Source: Penelope pileata
Taxonomy: Eukaryota > Chordata > Aves > Galliformes > Cracidae
Direction of reading: 5' to 3'
Assembly (NCBI GenBank): GCA_013396635.1
Contig: WBMW01004121.1
Coordinates: 249,967 to 313,966, forward strand
DNA: 64,000 nt
Shown here: positions 1 through 12,000 of the stretch, one piece after another
Numbering within the stretch: position 1 is the first letter of the stretch
How the letters are laid out: every line of letters starts with the position of its first letter
Translations under genes and position numbers: made by a program
Notes under the pieces: generated by a model
Told to the model about the DNA's origin: nothing
Database searches by the model: none
What the model saw: only the letters and a program-made list of their open reading frames with translations

Positions 1-59
1 CGTGCGGCCCCGCGCTGCGCGGGCACTGAGCGCACCGCCCGCCGCGTGCGCGCCGCGCT

Positions 60-360
60 GCAGCCCCGGCACCGTGCACACCCCGCGTTACACCCCTTGC
101 ACCGTACACCCATGCGTCCTAACCTTGTGCATATGCTGCTCCAACCTTGCACCACGCACGCACACCGTTACAGCACTGCACCCCTTCCACCACACGCACA
201 CACCACTACAACCCTTGCACCGCAACAACCGTAGCACCATGCACACGCACAGTTACACCCCTTGCACTGTGTGCGTACAGCGTTACTCCCTACACGCCTT
301 TAACACCCCTTGGACCGTGCACAAAAGTCCCCTTACAGCCCTTGCACCGTGCACGCACGA
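60..360. repeat. Degenerate minisatellite-like tandem array
   Basis: Diverged copies of a core like TTACACCCCTTGCACCGT followed by a CACGCACAC-type stretch recur about seven times, at irregular spacings of roughly 30-70 bp. The strand is strongly C/A rich. The copies are too diverged to give one fixed period by eye. Long open frames across this stretch come from the base bias and show no protein family features. Confidence 0.6.
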
Positions 361-3300
361 CACAACCCCCGCTGGGAGGGATGCTGTGGCTGCAGCACGG
401 AGCACACAGCGGGGCTGGAAGGAGGGCATGGCCCCATCCCACTGACCTCTCTGCTCCCGGGGAAGCAGAAGTTCCCCTGCCCCAGAGGAGAAGGGGAAAC
501 CCACTGGGGAAACCAGCTGGGGAGGGTCAGCAGGGAAGACAAGCAGGGGCAGCGCCGGGCAGGGGGCGGTTTGGGAAGGGAGAGGCTGCGGCAGGCAGGG
601 CCATGGCAGTCGGACGCTTCTGCTATTTTCTCCCCGCAGACCATTTTGGTTTCTGCGTGGGTGGCTCACGCGAACAGGGAGGTTGCAGGGGCAAGAACAG
701 GATGTCCTTTGCACCCAGACCACGTTTTGGGGCCAGCGAGTGCCCGTGTCCTGGCTGCCCAGTTTCTCCCAGGAACTACCCTCTCGCTCAAACACCGCTG
801 CCCCGTGAAGCACAGCACGGCCACGTGGACCCAACCCACCCCAACAGATGGGCAGAAGGCTCCAGAAGGTGGGGGACAGCCACGGGGGTGCCTCGCCAGC
901 AGCGGCATCACCCACCCGGTGGCGGGATGGGCTTGAATGGTTTCAATTCTGCGACACCCCAGAATGGAAAAAGATGACTTCTGCTTCTCCAGCCCGTGGT
1001 GATAAATGGCATTTCACTCAAAGCTGGCAGATGTAATCAGTTTAAGCCACATGCCTGAAACGCGAGCCTTTATCTCAACTGGGGTTGGAGTCTGACCTTT
1101 ACTGCAGCGCGCCCTGCACAGAACGCTGCCGTGCTGCAGCCCTCCAGGGAGCGCAAACAAAGCCCTCGTGAATCATCCGAGGAGACTCAGAGGTGGCACA
1201 GGGGCAGAAAGAAGAGGGAGATCCTTATCTGGGACGAGGAGGGGGAGGAGGCTGCGCTGCTCTGGCCGCAGCCAGCCCTGCCCAGGGGCAGCAGACACAG
1301 GGACAGCAGCGCTGTGAGACACCTGCCTCCAAAAAACCCCAAAAGTGCCGGATGAGCACAGTGTGGAATAGCGGTGCCGTCCCAGCCGTGCTGTCCCCAG
1401 TGGGGCACGTTGGGAGCACCATGGTGACATCAGTGCCACATCCCTCTGGGACTGTCGCTTTGTCACCACGTGTCCAGCTCATCGGGGAGATGACTTAAAT
1501 TTTTTTTTTTCCTTAATGCCATTGAGAAATCTGGTGTCTGGCGCGGTAGGGAACGTTGTAGGTGCTTGGTGATGGGCGGCCACCAGCAAGCCCGTGGAAC
1601 AAACAAGTGCCAGCCTCCAGGGGGGCCCCAGCTCGCCGCTGGCACCGACCAAAAACTGAGCCAAGTTGGGTTTTCTGCAGAAGAAAGAGCGAGCCACCCA
1701 CACGTCAGGAAATCTCTCCTCTGGGCGTGGGTGGTGGGGGCCCCAAGATGAGCTATCTCTAAAGGGCGACTCTGGGGATACCTAGAGATCTGCACCGGCG
1801 TGGATTGGGCGGGCGGAGGAGGAAACATCAGCCTCAGCAGCTGGGGGTTTGGGGTTTTGCGCTGGCTTTTTTTTCTCAAAGCTCTTTTTTAGGAGCTCGT
1901 TTTCAAGTCGGTTAGAAAACAGGAGGCCCCCCCGTGCCGCCCCCCTCGTGCAGCCGGGGATGCTTTTACTCTGTTCACTGGGAAATACCACGGGTAGCAG
2001 CAGCCCGCACCCAGCCCTGCGCAGCGTGGGCAGCGTCCCCAGCTGTCCCCACCGGCTGTGCAGCCCTCTGCTGCCCACCGCCCTACGGCCATCGGAATCT
2101 GCAGCAAACAAGGAGCCTAGGAGGGGGAAATCGCAGCCGCGGCAGAAGCCCAGCTGGAAGCCAGGGCAGATTTCAGCTCGCCCCTACTCGCCGTAGATAA
2201 CAATGTGAAACTCCTACACCCACACGAGCAGGCAGAGGCTCCGGCAGCGCAGGCACAGCCCTGACATTTGGGTTTTGGAGGCTTGGGTGCAGCTGCTGGG
2301 GCCACACCTGTGCTCCCCAGGGAGGGCACACACGTGGGGCACGCACCTGAGCCCCCCAGCCGTGCCGGGTGTGTGCGAGGGTGGGGAACGTGGGTGGGTG
2401 ACATTTGGGTATCCCCAGCTCCTTGCTCCGCAGGCAGACGCGCTGCAGTTTGCACTGTGAGCTGATGTGTGAAATTAAAGGAGCGCCTGAGCCTGGCAGA
2501 GAGCTGTGCCTGGCTGGGGAACAGCTGGCTCCAGCTCCACACGTAAGAAAATTCAACGGAGGAGGAGGAAAAATCCCCAGCGCCGGGTGTTTATGTTTCC
2601 ACCCTGCTCCAGCTGATGCGCTCCAGCTGACAGGCAGCCGGCTGTTTGGGATCAAACCCCAAGGCTTTCCCCGTGCCGGGAGGAGCAGGGCTGGCCAGGA
2701 GAGCACGGCGCGGGCCGGGGAGCGTGCCAGCAGCGTGCCAGCAGCAGGGCTGGGTGCTCCGGGAGGAGAGCAGCACGCCGTGCGTGGCACGCAGCCAGGC
2801 AGCCACCAGCCATGGGCCCTCCAGAGCTGGGAGGAGAAGATAAACAAGGAGGGAATTACCAAAAATGACACATGTGCTGTGGTCAGTGCCCCTCCCGCCA
2901 ATACAGGCTTCCCTACAGTGCAATTTGATTCATCAAAACAACGGGACAAGGGTTTCTCGGTACCTCTACATGCAGAGCAGCCTGCAATTTCAGCTCGCTG
3001 CGCCACGGCCTTTCCCACTGCAGTCCCCAGGCCAAAACACTGTCTCAGAATAGCAAGCCCTACGAAAATGAACTCTACCTCCTTGTTTGTGGCGAGCCTT
3101 GGCTCGTGAGCCCAATAGCCCTGCCCTCCCTCAGCATCCAGGCCGCATGCTGGGCAGCCCGTGTTCAGCTTACCTACCCAACCACAAGATGTTTTCCAAG
3201 TTTAACAGCTTGAACAGGACGCCTAACAAAACAAAACATCCCCGAAGTACAGTAAGAGCAGGGAGAGAGCAGGGAGATTTATGAAACTCTGTTGTTTGTC

Positions 3301-4850
3301 TCCCTCCTGTGGATGCATGCACAATTAAACCACCACCCTCACTGTACCTGGGGCCAATCCTGCCCCTTTCTGAAGGAGCCACGGGGACTGGGGCTGGCAG
3401 GCAGCTCTGCTGGGGCTGGCAGGAAGCGTGGGCGAGTGCCCATGTGGAGCTCTGCCGTGCATCTCACTTGCTGCTGGGTGCTCCTGCTCTCAGAGGGCAG
3501 GGTCAGGCTTGCAGAAACAGTGCTGAAAGTGGCGTGGGGCAGCCGTACCCTCGGCACTTCTGCTGGAGGAAGGTCCCTTTAACAAGTAAGCTTGGGGAAA
3601 AAGAAGGAACAGTCAAACTGGCGGCAAGACTCTGAAAAACAACAAGAGAATTCAGCAAAGTCAGCCCTTGGGAAGTCTGGCACGGTGAACCAAAGCAGCC
3701 CCTGCTCTTAAGGTCTGAGTCTCCAAAATAATAGCAGTGTACTCTGCACTGTCATTTTTGCACACAGAATTCAGAGCTGCTGCCATCTATCCAAAAGCTT
3801 TGGAACAGCCTCCACTCTGCTGCTAAAACATCCTCATCCTCTAGAGAGGCTGACAAAGTCTGAGCACCGACATTTCCGCGCCCATGCTGAGCGCTGCCTT
3901 CCCTGGGGCAGGCAGGTAGCACTGCTGGCTCTTCCCTTCCCCACGAGTTACCTTCATGAACCAGTCCACATCCTGCAGCTCCTGGTCACAGCTTCCCAAG
4001 GTCCTCCTAGGAGAAAAGCTTTGGTGCTGGAACCTCTGGGCAATCCCTGCTTCTTGACAGCAAGACACATGCCGCGAGCAATCCGTTATTCACAGCTGGC
4101 ACGGCGTGAGCTCAGAGCGCGGCCGGCATGCAAGGAACAAAGTCAGTATTTGCTCCTCGAGATCAATGGGCAACCACAGAGGCTCGGAGGAAGGCAGCAG
4201 TAAGCTGTGGTGTGCTTTTTGGGCAAGCGGCCAACGGCAGCACCTGCTGCACGCCGCTGCCGGTTCCAGCACGTGGGGCAGCCTCGAGAGCCCCGGGATG
4301 GGGATCCTGGGTGGAGAGGTGAGGCAGGTCAGGGCACTTCAGCACAAGAGTGGTAAGAGCTGAGACTCTAGGAAAAGGTCAGAGGTTTTTAGCAGCACGT
4401 CTCAGCTGAGCAGTGCTAAAGGATGCAGAGCAGCGAAGAGTCAGCCCCAGCTATCCCCAGCGTTCTTGTAAAACGTTCAACTGCAAGAATGCGCACATTG
4501 AGCAATTTTTACTTTGAAAAAATGCAAAAGCAGAGGAGGTCTCCACTGCAATGGAAGTCATAGCATTGCTTGGTATGAATGAGTGTGGATATGTTGCCCC
4601 AAAGAAGCAGTTTCTGTGCTCACCAAACCAGATTGCACAGCTCCGTGCTCCCAAATCGAGGGAGAAAGCCCAGCGTGGGTATTTCCATGGAGCTGCTGTG
4701 CTCAAGCTGGTTGCTGGATTTCTTTTGGAATTTTGGAAGTTTGTGGAATTAGCACCAAAGCTGACCTGGCTGGACATTTAGCTTCTGACAAGGCACCTAT
4801 GAAGTCAAGCTAACCTCCCGGGAACGCAAGTGAGCACGTTGCACAGGCAG
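361..4850. other. Gene-free stretch
   Basis: Moderately GC-rich sequence with many short open frames on both strands. I see no recognisable exon, no convincing run of splice-bounded coding sequence, no RNA gene and no clear CR1 element. It lies downstream of BUB1 (3' side) and may be intergenic. Confidence 0.5.
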
Positions 4851-4870
4851 TAACAAATCAAAGCGCTGCT

Positions 4871-4876
4871 TTATTG
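4871..4876 (-). promoter_or_regulatory. Candidate polyadenylation signal (AATAAA, minus strand)
   Basis: The plus strand reads TTTATT, giving AATAAA on the minus strand. It is the first clear hexamer I see downstream of the BUB1 stop (6017). It could end a BUB1 3' UTR of about 1.1 kb, or a small separate minus-strand gene lying at 5.17-5.58 kb. Confidence 0.35.
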
Positions 4877-5172
4877 GTCGCTGTCATTAAGATACACTTG
4901 GAATTAGGTTATTTAAACAAACAAACAAAAAAATAAAGGGTACTTCTAAAAGGAATGCTTTTCTGGAGTTTTTCAGAGCAAGCTGCCAGATACCACAACA
5001 CAATGTTTTGCCACAGTCAGGGAATACAAAACCTCATAATGACCAGAAAACAACTGTTTGAGTTCTAGGAGGGAGACACATTTGCCTCGTGCTTTTGCCC
5101 ACGCCTCTAATAATTTTTGACTGTCCAGAAGCAAATTTAACAAAGCAGCAACAAGCATGAGTTCAGTTCTAT

Positions 5173-5580
5173 CTAATCTAAATCTCGTTTGCTAAGTTGA
5201 GCTTCTTTCAACCTAGAAAAAGGGTGGAGCAGAGGAGCTGTGAATACACAAGCTACACAACTCCAGAGTTGCAGTGACAGCACTCTTGAATGTACGGATG
5301 AGCAGCAGTGCTCATCTTGTCACCAACTCAAAACTGCTCGCTCATATCCATTAGTTATCTGCAGGTGGCTTCCCTTGGGAGAACAGGGACCTGTGGAAAA
5401 CACCTGTACTCCTCATACACAGCAGCCATAGTTTTTTCCATGGTGAAGTCCAGCAAGTCACACAAGTTCACCTTCTTGTAGCCCGTGGTATGGACTATTC
5501 CACGTACTCCTAGAAGAGATTCTGGAGTCTTCCACAATGGTTGGATCTCACTTTTGGAATTACATTCACATTTCCAGCAG
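5173..5580 (-). CDS. Possible two-exon end of an unrecognised protein
   Basis: The minus strand at 5580-5404 is open and protein-like. It starts near a CWKCEC cysteine cluster, contains TPESLLGVRGIVHTTGYKK and ends ..TMAAVYEEY, before a donor reading ACAG|GTGTTT. A strong acceptor (pyrimidine tract then CTAG) opens a phase-compatible piece at 5212-5173, reading RLKEAQLSKRDLD then TAG. I do not recognise the family. The upstream acceptor (GCAAG|C) is weak and I found no convincing start exon between here and the BUB1 stop. This could therefore be a small gene, a gene remnant, or chance open frame in a long BUB1 3' UTR. Another open frame (5191-4973, ending VVVSGSLL) overlaps but is not phase-compatible with the donor. 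Confidence 0.3.
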
Positions 5581-6016
5581 CTTGCACCTCCCAGAAAGTT
5601 GTTTACTATTCTTCATATTGGGGAAAATGCATCCTGAGCGCCTCACGCACACTTTCTATTCCCAAGGTCTGCCTGACTGTCACCTGACTGGACAACATTT
5701 ATGACTTCCTAGCCTATGTACAGGGGAAGTTGAAAGCAACCTGTACAACCTTTTTCACCCTCCCCCTAGAAATGCACAAGTATTACAACTCTAGACAGTC
5801 TCCACCATGCCGGTGCCTCCCACACCAAAACTGGCCAAGTTCAATCGACACACAGCCTACTTTTCACAAGGTGACATTTCTGTGTGGTTGCTTTCATGCA
5901 AACATGGAAGCTATCACTCCTGAAGCTAACCCAAGAACATTTATGTTTAGGAGTTGTTACAAAAAGATTTCACGTGCGTGACATTCTCACCCTCAGTCAC
6001 TTTGCAAGCTAAATGC

Positions 6017-9000
6017 CTACTTCCGTGACCGTTTGTGCTCTATGAGCAACACAACAAGCCTGCTCCGAAGGAACTTTATTTCCTTTGCATATGACTTGCA
6101 AAATAAGTCCTTCAGCCTGTTGCGCAGAGCTGCTAAAGAAGGCAGGCTGTGGCAGTTGGGTATGTTCAGCATGGTGTCAAAGAACTCTTTCCACATTTCA
6201 GCATTGACAAGCCTGCAAAGAACAACAACCAACAAAGAAGCATCAGAAAAGGCTTCTAAGTCTAAAGTGTTCAAACACTGTCTCCTGTATTTACCCATTC
6301 CCCCCTATCTACAGGTTGGAGCAACTGTAGAGACCATTGCTGGAACGTCATGGTTTCCACTGTGGCACGCTACTTAATGAACCAGACTCTTCCTCATTAG
6401 TTGTTGTTTCCTCCTTCCAGGCAGCAAGGAGGATGCCATGCCATTCACAGCACCCACTGCTGAAAGGCTTCCTTTCTCTGAAGCACTTCCCAAGCAACAA
6501 CTTTTCAAGCAACACTGAACAGAAAGTAGTATTGTTCACCTCAAGCCTGGCACATCTTTCTAGAGAAAGATGTTTTCAAAAAAAGATTTTTGACACCAAC
6601 CTTCTGAAGGTTCCTTCAGGCTTCCAAGTACCGTTTTCATTCTTCACTTGCATGTAGGTACCAAACAGCATGCAGTAGACTGTTGCTGCAATGCCGAAAT
6701 AGTCTGTCTAAACAAAGTACAGGCAAGTCCCACGTTAAGAATGTGTACCCAGACCACTAAAAATAACAAAAAAGAAAAAACCCAAAACAAAGTAAAAAAA
6801 TCCCACACATCCCTTGGAGCCAAAAGAGCAATCTCCATAGGAAGACGGTTCTGGATGATGTCCTTAGAGCAATGAGCTGAATCTATGGCACTGGTGCAAA
6901 AATCTACTGTTTCTGTACTCTGTTCGTGCCAGATGCATGCACTAAACTCCAAATATTCAGGCTCCCTATATAGCCCCATACCTGGTAGTTCCACGGTTTC
7001 TGCGTCAGCATTTCAATACACTGGAACCCAGATGTTTCACACTTTGCAGTAAATGCAGTTCCTTCAGGAAAGAGCTTCATATCTATACTCTGCCCCAAGT
7101 CAATGAGCGTCAAGCCATGAGAGAGATCATCTATTCCACAAGTATCATTGTCCAGAAACCTTTAATCAAGGCAAGAAGCAGCAATCAGATGGGTATCAGG
7201 GCTATAATACCACAATATGCTGGCATCTCAGGTAGCAAAGGGAAATACTTGCCTTTCTCCAAGCATGAAATTATCAGGTTTAATGTCACCATGAATGATT
7301 TTGCAGCTGTGGAGCTCTTCTACCATATGAAGAATTTTTACAGCAAAATAGATTACAAGTGCTTGGGGCATCACCTTTTCAGGAAGCTTTTTGTAAATGT
7401 TTATGGCATTCTGCACACAAAACAAAGACAGGAAGAAGACATCAGCATCACAGACACAACTCCATATGGACTGCACATCCACGCTGATAGTAAGCACAGA
7501 TTATGTTCACAGGAGTTCCATAAAGAGACTTCTGCATATCATAGTACAGCAGCACTCAAACAGGAACACAGATGTTCAGAGCACAAACTGAGTACGCTTA
7601 CCAGCAAGGTTCCATAGTTGTAGAGCTCACCAACCAAAATGCTCCCGTTTTCAAAGAAATGAGCAGAATAGAAGTGGATGTAAAGGTGGTGTATACTTGG
7701 ATGGAGTCTTTCTACCAGCTGGGTTGCTATGTAGAACTCCCAAGGATTAGCAGGTTTCTGGACCTGCAACCAAAAAGGTTATTTACTAAGTATATCAGTT
7801 AACATTAAAGCAGTTCTCAGCCTTTTTTCCTTGAGCATCAGACTCACGTAGCTAAGCACTGTTCCCCTTGATCAAATAAAATACTGATGTCTACAGCAGT
7901 TAACCTCAGGACAACGCACTCCACAGTTAATCCTATTGAATCACTCCTTCTTTCATGGTGGCTTATATGCTCTTCAGTGTTATTTAAAGTGTCAGTCTTT
8001 AACTACATTGATGTTTCAGTCCCCTGTTGACAACATACACTTTAAGGGAAGGTTTATGACGAGTTCAAAACAGGAAGGCCTTTCTGATTCCTCCTCCTAC
8101 ACTAAATACCTGATGTTCAGAAAGAAGCTTCTTAGACGTTACCTTTACCTACGGGAGAAGTAGCTCTTAGTTACGGTGTTACACAAAAAAATATTTATTT
8201 GTTGGAAGATTAAAATACTGCAGATCCACAAAAAAATTCCAGAGGTATGAAAAAAAGATTTGATGGGGTGGGGTGTCAACTCCATCACACAGTCACATTT
8301 CAGCCAGGCTGTAGCAAGCATACACGTGGGCTGTCAGCCAACAGCAGATGCAGGGTTGCATGATCTAGTACAACCCTCTTGTGCTAAGCTGACCTCGCAG
8401 CTGCACAGACTTTCTTTTTGGCAGTAGTTCTGATGAAAGCCCATCCTATCATCTGTTGCTCATTCCTGCAGGGAAGCAGCCTGCAGAAGGGGAGAGCAGG
8501 GAGGGAGCTGCTCCATCTACAACCACCATCTAGACGTGCTTGTTTGTTAATAAAACTGCACCCGAGCGGCATCAGCCAGCAGAGTATGTAACGGCCAGCT
8601 GCCACCCAATAGGCTGGCTGCACAGTGCAAGATGAGTGCTATCTGAGTGCAAAATGCTGCTGGAAAGCTAGCAGGCACATGCCTGGAACAAAGCGTGGCC
8701 CTTTCAGCGTGACCTGGTAGTAAGAGCAGTTTTATCATCAACCTATGCACATTTGCTGTGGACTAAGGGCATCCACACAAATAGTCAGCGTTGTTCAGCT
8801 GGGGAAGATAACCTGGCTATAATTTTTAGGATGCTCGTGACTCCTCGGTAGAGAGAAGATCAAGAGGAAGTTGAGGCAGGTGGATGGAAAAAAAAAGAAA
8901 GCTTTCCATGTAGAATGCATCAGACATTACAGCACTCAAACTGAACAAGGCTTTGAGGACAGACCAATATGCTTTACTACATATTTATAAATCAAAAAAA

Positions 9001-12000
9001 CCTCAGCAGAATTCATCCAGGGAGGTGTCAGGTTACAGACTTTTCCAGCACTACTTACCTTGAATATTACTTTCTGATTGTTTCTAGGGTCACTTGCGTT
9101 CAGAACAGAAGCCTGATAAACATGAGCAAAAGCTCCTTCTCCCACCAAGCAGTCCACACGGACTGAGAGGGAACCTTCACAAGACAGAAGAGATTAACAA
9201 GTCCTGCTTGCAAACTTCACAGAAAAGACATAAAAAAGCACCAATCATAGCTAAGTTATTGTTTTAGTGCTAAGTTTTCCTCTACGTGCTTTTTGCTAGC
9301 CATGCTTTTCACAAAAGAACCTGTAATCACCCTCAAGAACGAGAGTTGTGAAGTGCCATGTACTAAAAATCAGTGTTTCTATTTTAGTCCGGCTCCCCGG
9401 AAGTAATCCAGTTCCAAAGTGCATTCCTTAAAAAGTAAACACTAATGTTTACATACAAGTATGTTGCAATTGCTGTCATAGAGATTTTGTTGACAGAGGA
9501 CTGCTGCTGTTCTATAAAAGTATAAGAATTGCATCACACATTACCCGGAAAATTAGGAAAAGTTTGTGTTCCTTACTCAGAACACCTAATCAAAAATGGT
9601 TATATCCCCATTATAAAAAGCAAAGAGAAAGGTCTAATATCAGTTTTGAAATTTAGATAATCTAGAAGCTATGTGGATATATGCATGTAAACTGGATTAG
9701 AAAAATGCTTTAGAGGTTTCCAGAAAAACCTGCAGCAAGTGCTTCAAAGTGAACTGTTTAAAGTAGCTCTTACCGAAAAGGAGTTCAGCCTTCCCTTGGA
9801 TGGCTGGAAGAGCAGATTTCCATTCAAAGTAGTTGCTATAGGTGTTGAGTGGCTTAGGAAGCTCTGATAAGAATCTGCAAATCAATTCCTTATCCCAAGG
9901 GTTCTCGACAAGGACTTCATAGAAAGAAGAAAAATATTAAAGCCATAAGAAAAGTGTCGTTTTGAAGAGGTAACAAGCTTATACTTGAATGAGTAGCACT
10001 GATCCACACTTGTCCTTCCTTCTACCACTTGTATATAAGCAGGGATCTCCATGCAGGAGCCGTTTTGCTCACTGCAGTGACCACCTTCACGTTGGAACAA
10101 AGCACTGCTCCAAGGACACAACACTGCTCGGGTCTCAGACTTCACAGAAGAAAAACGTAGCCAATGCTCCGTACCTGAAGCTCCACCAGTCCTGGCTGGC
10201 CTGTCCTGCTCCGTTCCAGACAGTTTTTCATGGGAAGCCTTGTCCACCCCAACAGATGAAGAATATTCAGGTCTACTCGTGGTAGTCTGCTTATGCAATT
10301 TGTGAGAAGCAGCTGTAGTGGTGACATTTCCTTGACACTCTCCTTGTTCTGCAATGTGTTCAAGAGCAGGGCTACATATATAAAAAACAAAACAAACTAT
10401 TAATTGACAGCATTTTTACCTTTTCAGCAAGCCAAAAGTACAAACTTTCACCGTAACAGTAAGAACCATGGGCTTGGCTATCCATATAGAAAAGAACAAC
10501 CTCCACATGCTATCTACATCTTTTAATTCAAGCAGCAATTAAATCTGTTCAAAGCCAACAGTGCCCAGCAGACTTATCAGCACTCCCTGGAGGTGTCCAA
10601 GATACACCTGGATGTGGAACTGAGGGACATGTTTAGTGGTTAGTAGGTAATCTTGGAGGTAGGTGGACGGCTGGACCAGATGATCTTGGAGGTCTTTTTC
10701 AACCTTGATGATTCTATGTCTTTACTGCCAACTCACTGAAAGTGGTTCCAGCACCCAAGCATGAAATTGTGCATTACAGAAAAGATACTGTTGAGCCTCT
10801 CAAGGAAATTTTTACAAAAGGTACTATGGAGAGGTTCAGACAAACATCAACGCTATAATTGAGTTGCTGCAGTTAACAAAAGTTGGACATTCACCAAATG
10901 TGTCACTGTCACCCACACATTTTGCAAACACTGTTCTCCCAAATGCAGCAGTAGCACTAACAACTAGCTCTTATTGTTGCTGCTCCCCAGGGGCAACAAC
11001 ACATCTAAAGAATCAGTACAACCGTTTGAGCACTTGATACCCACGTAGCGTGCCAGAAAATTTCAGTTACACGAGCATTTCTAGGGACATTATCACCATG
11101 CCTAGGTTCATACAACTCCACAAGTGCTAAGATACATGCTAAACAGAGTCAATCTGATACAAATATGTTAGTTCCAGATTACTTTGGGAACTTGCCCCAG
11201 TAGCAGCACAGCAGAGTTGCCTGCTCTGGCATAAATTTGCATTGCAACCTTAAGTCCTGAAAATCTCAGGAAGTCAATGAGCTTACCTTAGCTTCTGAGT
11301 TTTTGCCTGCTTGTGCAGTTCTTCAGAAAATTCAAAATCCATTTGCTGCAAGTCATTCTTGGAAGCTGAACAAAGGGAGTAGCAACAATAACACGTGCTT
11401 ATTTTCCCAAAAGGCAAGCACATTTAGAGTATAATTTTTCAATACAAGAAGAGTAAGTCACCCTGCAGCTGTGGAAGTTGCTAAGGTATCACGAGAGCTA
11501 GAACTGAACAAGCCTGTTTTAAAATAGGCAAAGGAAAGACAAGAGCTTGATTTCTTTAGGAAAGACTATTCCAAGACTGAGAGAGGGGCAGACAAAAGTA
11601 AGGGTTCTCACTGAAGAAGGTGATGCTGAATGTCAGTCACATGTTTGACTGTTCACAGACTCTGGAGAACCCTCTGCAGCAGTTCAGAACAGCACATCCA
11701 AAGGCTTTTCTATCCCTTGCCACCTTCTCTTTTTTGCCCCCAATTAAAAAAAGTTCTTGGAAAGTTGAAGTGCTGGGCCTGCCCGTGCTCCCACAGCTGC
11801 TGTTCTGCCAGGAATCTGCATTCAGAAGTTGCAGCAGTGGGAGCAGTATCTATGCTGTACTTGGAAAGGCCTGCAAGGTAACTAGGGCACAGAAATGGAG
11901 TTAAGCAGCATTGAATTTGATGCTCTGAACCTGGAGTATTCATGATTTTACCTTTGTCCTCTAAAGCTCGTCGTGAATGTGCTGACAGGTAATTAAATGG

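Larger units (their letters stand above)
6017..9174 (-). other. BUB1: BUB1 kinase domain exons (residues about 766-1070)
   Basis: Six exons encode the catalytic domain. The glycine loop reads LVGEGAFAHV. The ATP-binding lysine ends exon 19 (VIFK, about K804). The catalytic loop is IIHGDIKPDN, with D about 900; BUB1 kinases carry HGD where most kinases have HRD. The metal-binding motif is IDLGQSI, a DLG instead of DFG, about 931-933, as in the known BUB1 family. The substrate-side segment KCETSGFQCIEML and the C-terminal helix ending EHKRSRK then TAG match the family closely. All key catalytic residues are present, so the kinase should be active. Confidence 0.95.

Noticed and set aside
2..977. 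Several overlapping long open frames on both strands
   Set aside because: They lie in C-rich repetitive and GC-biased sequence, encode low-complexity His/Thr/Pro-rich text in competing frames, and show no family features.
2173..3109. Open frames of 234 and 281 codons on opposite strands
   Set aside because: They overlap each other, have GC-driven composition, no splice structure and no recognisable domain.
4973..5191. Minus-strand frame ending VVVSGSLL, protein-like in composition
   Set aside because: With the strong acceptor at 5212 the in-phase reading stops at 5173, and this frame is out of phase with the upstream donor. It may be 3' UTR; kept only as an alternative.
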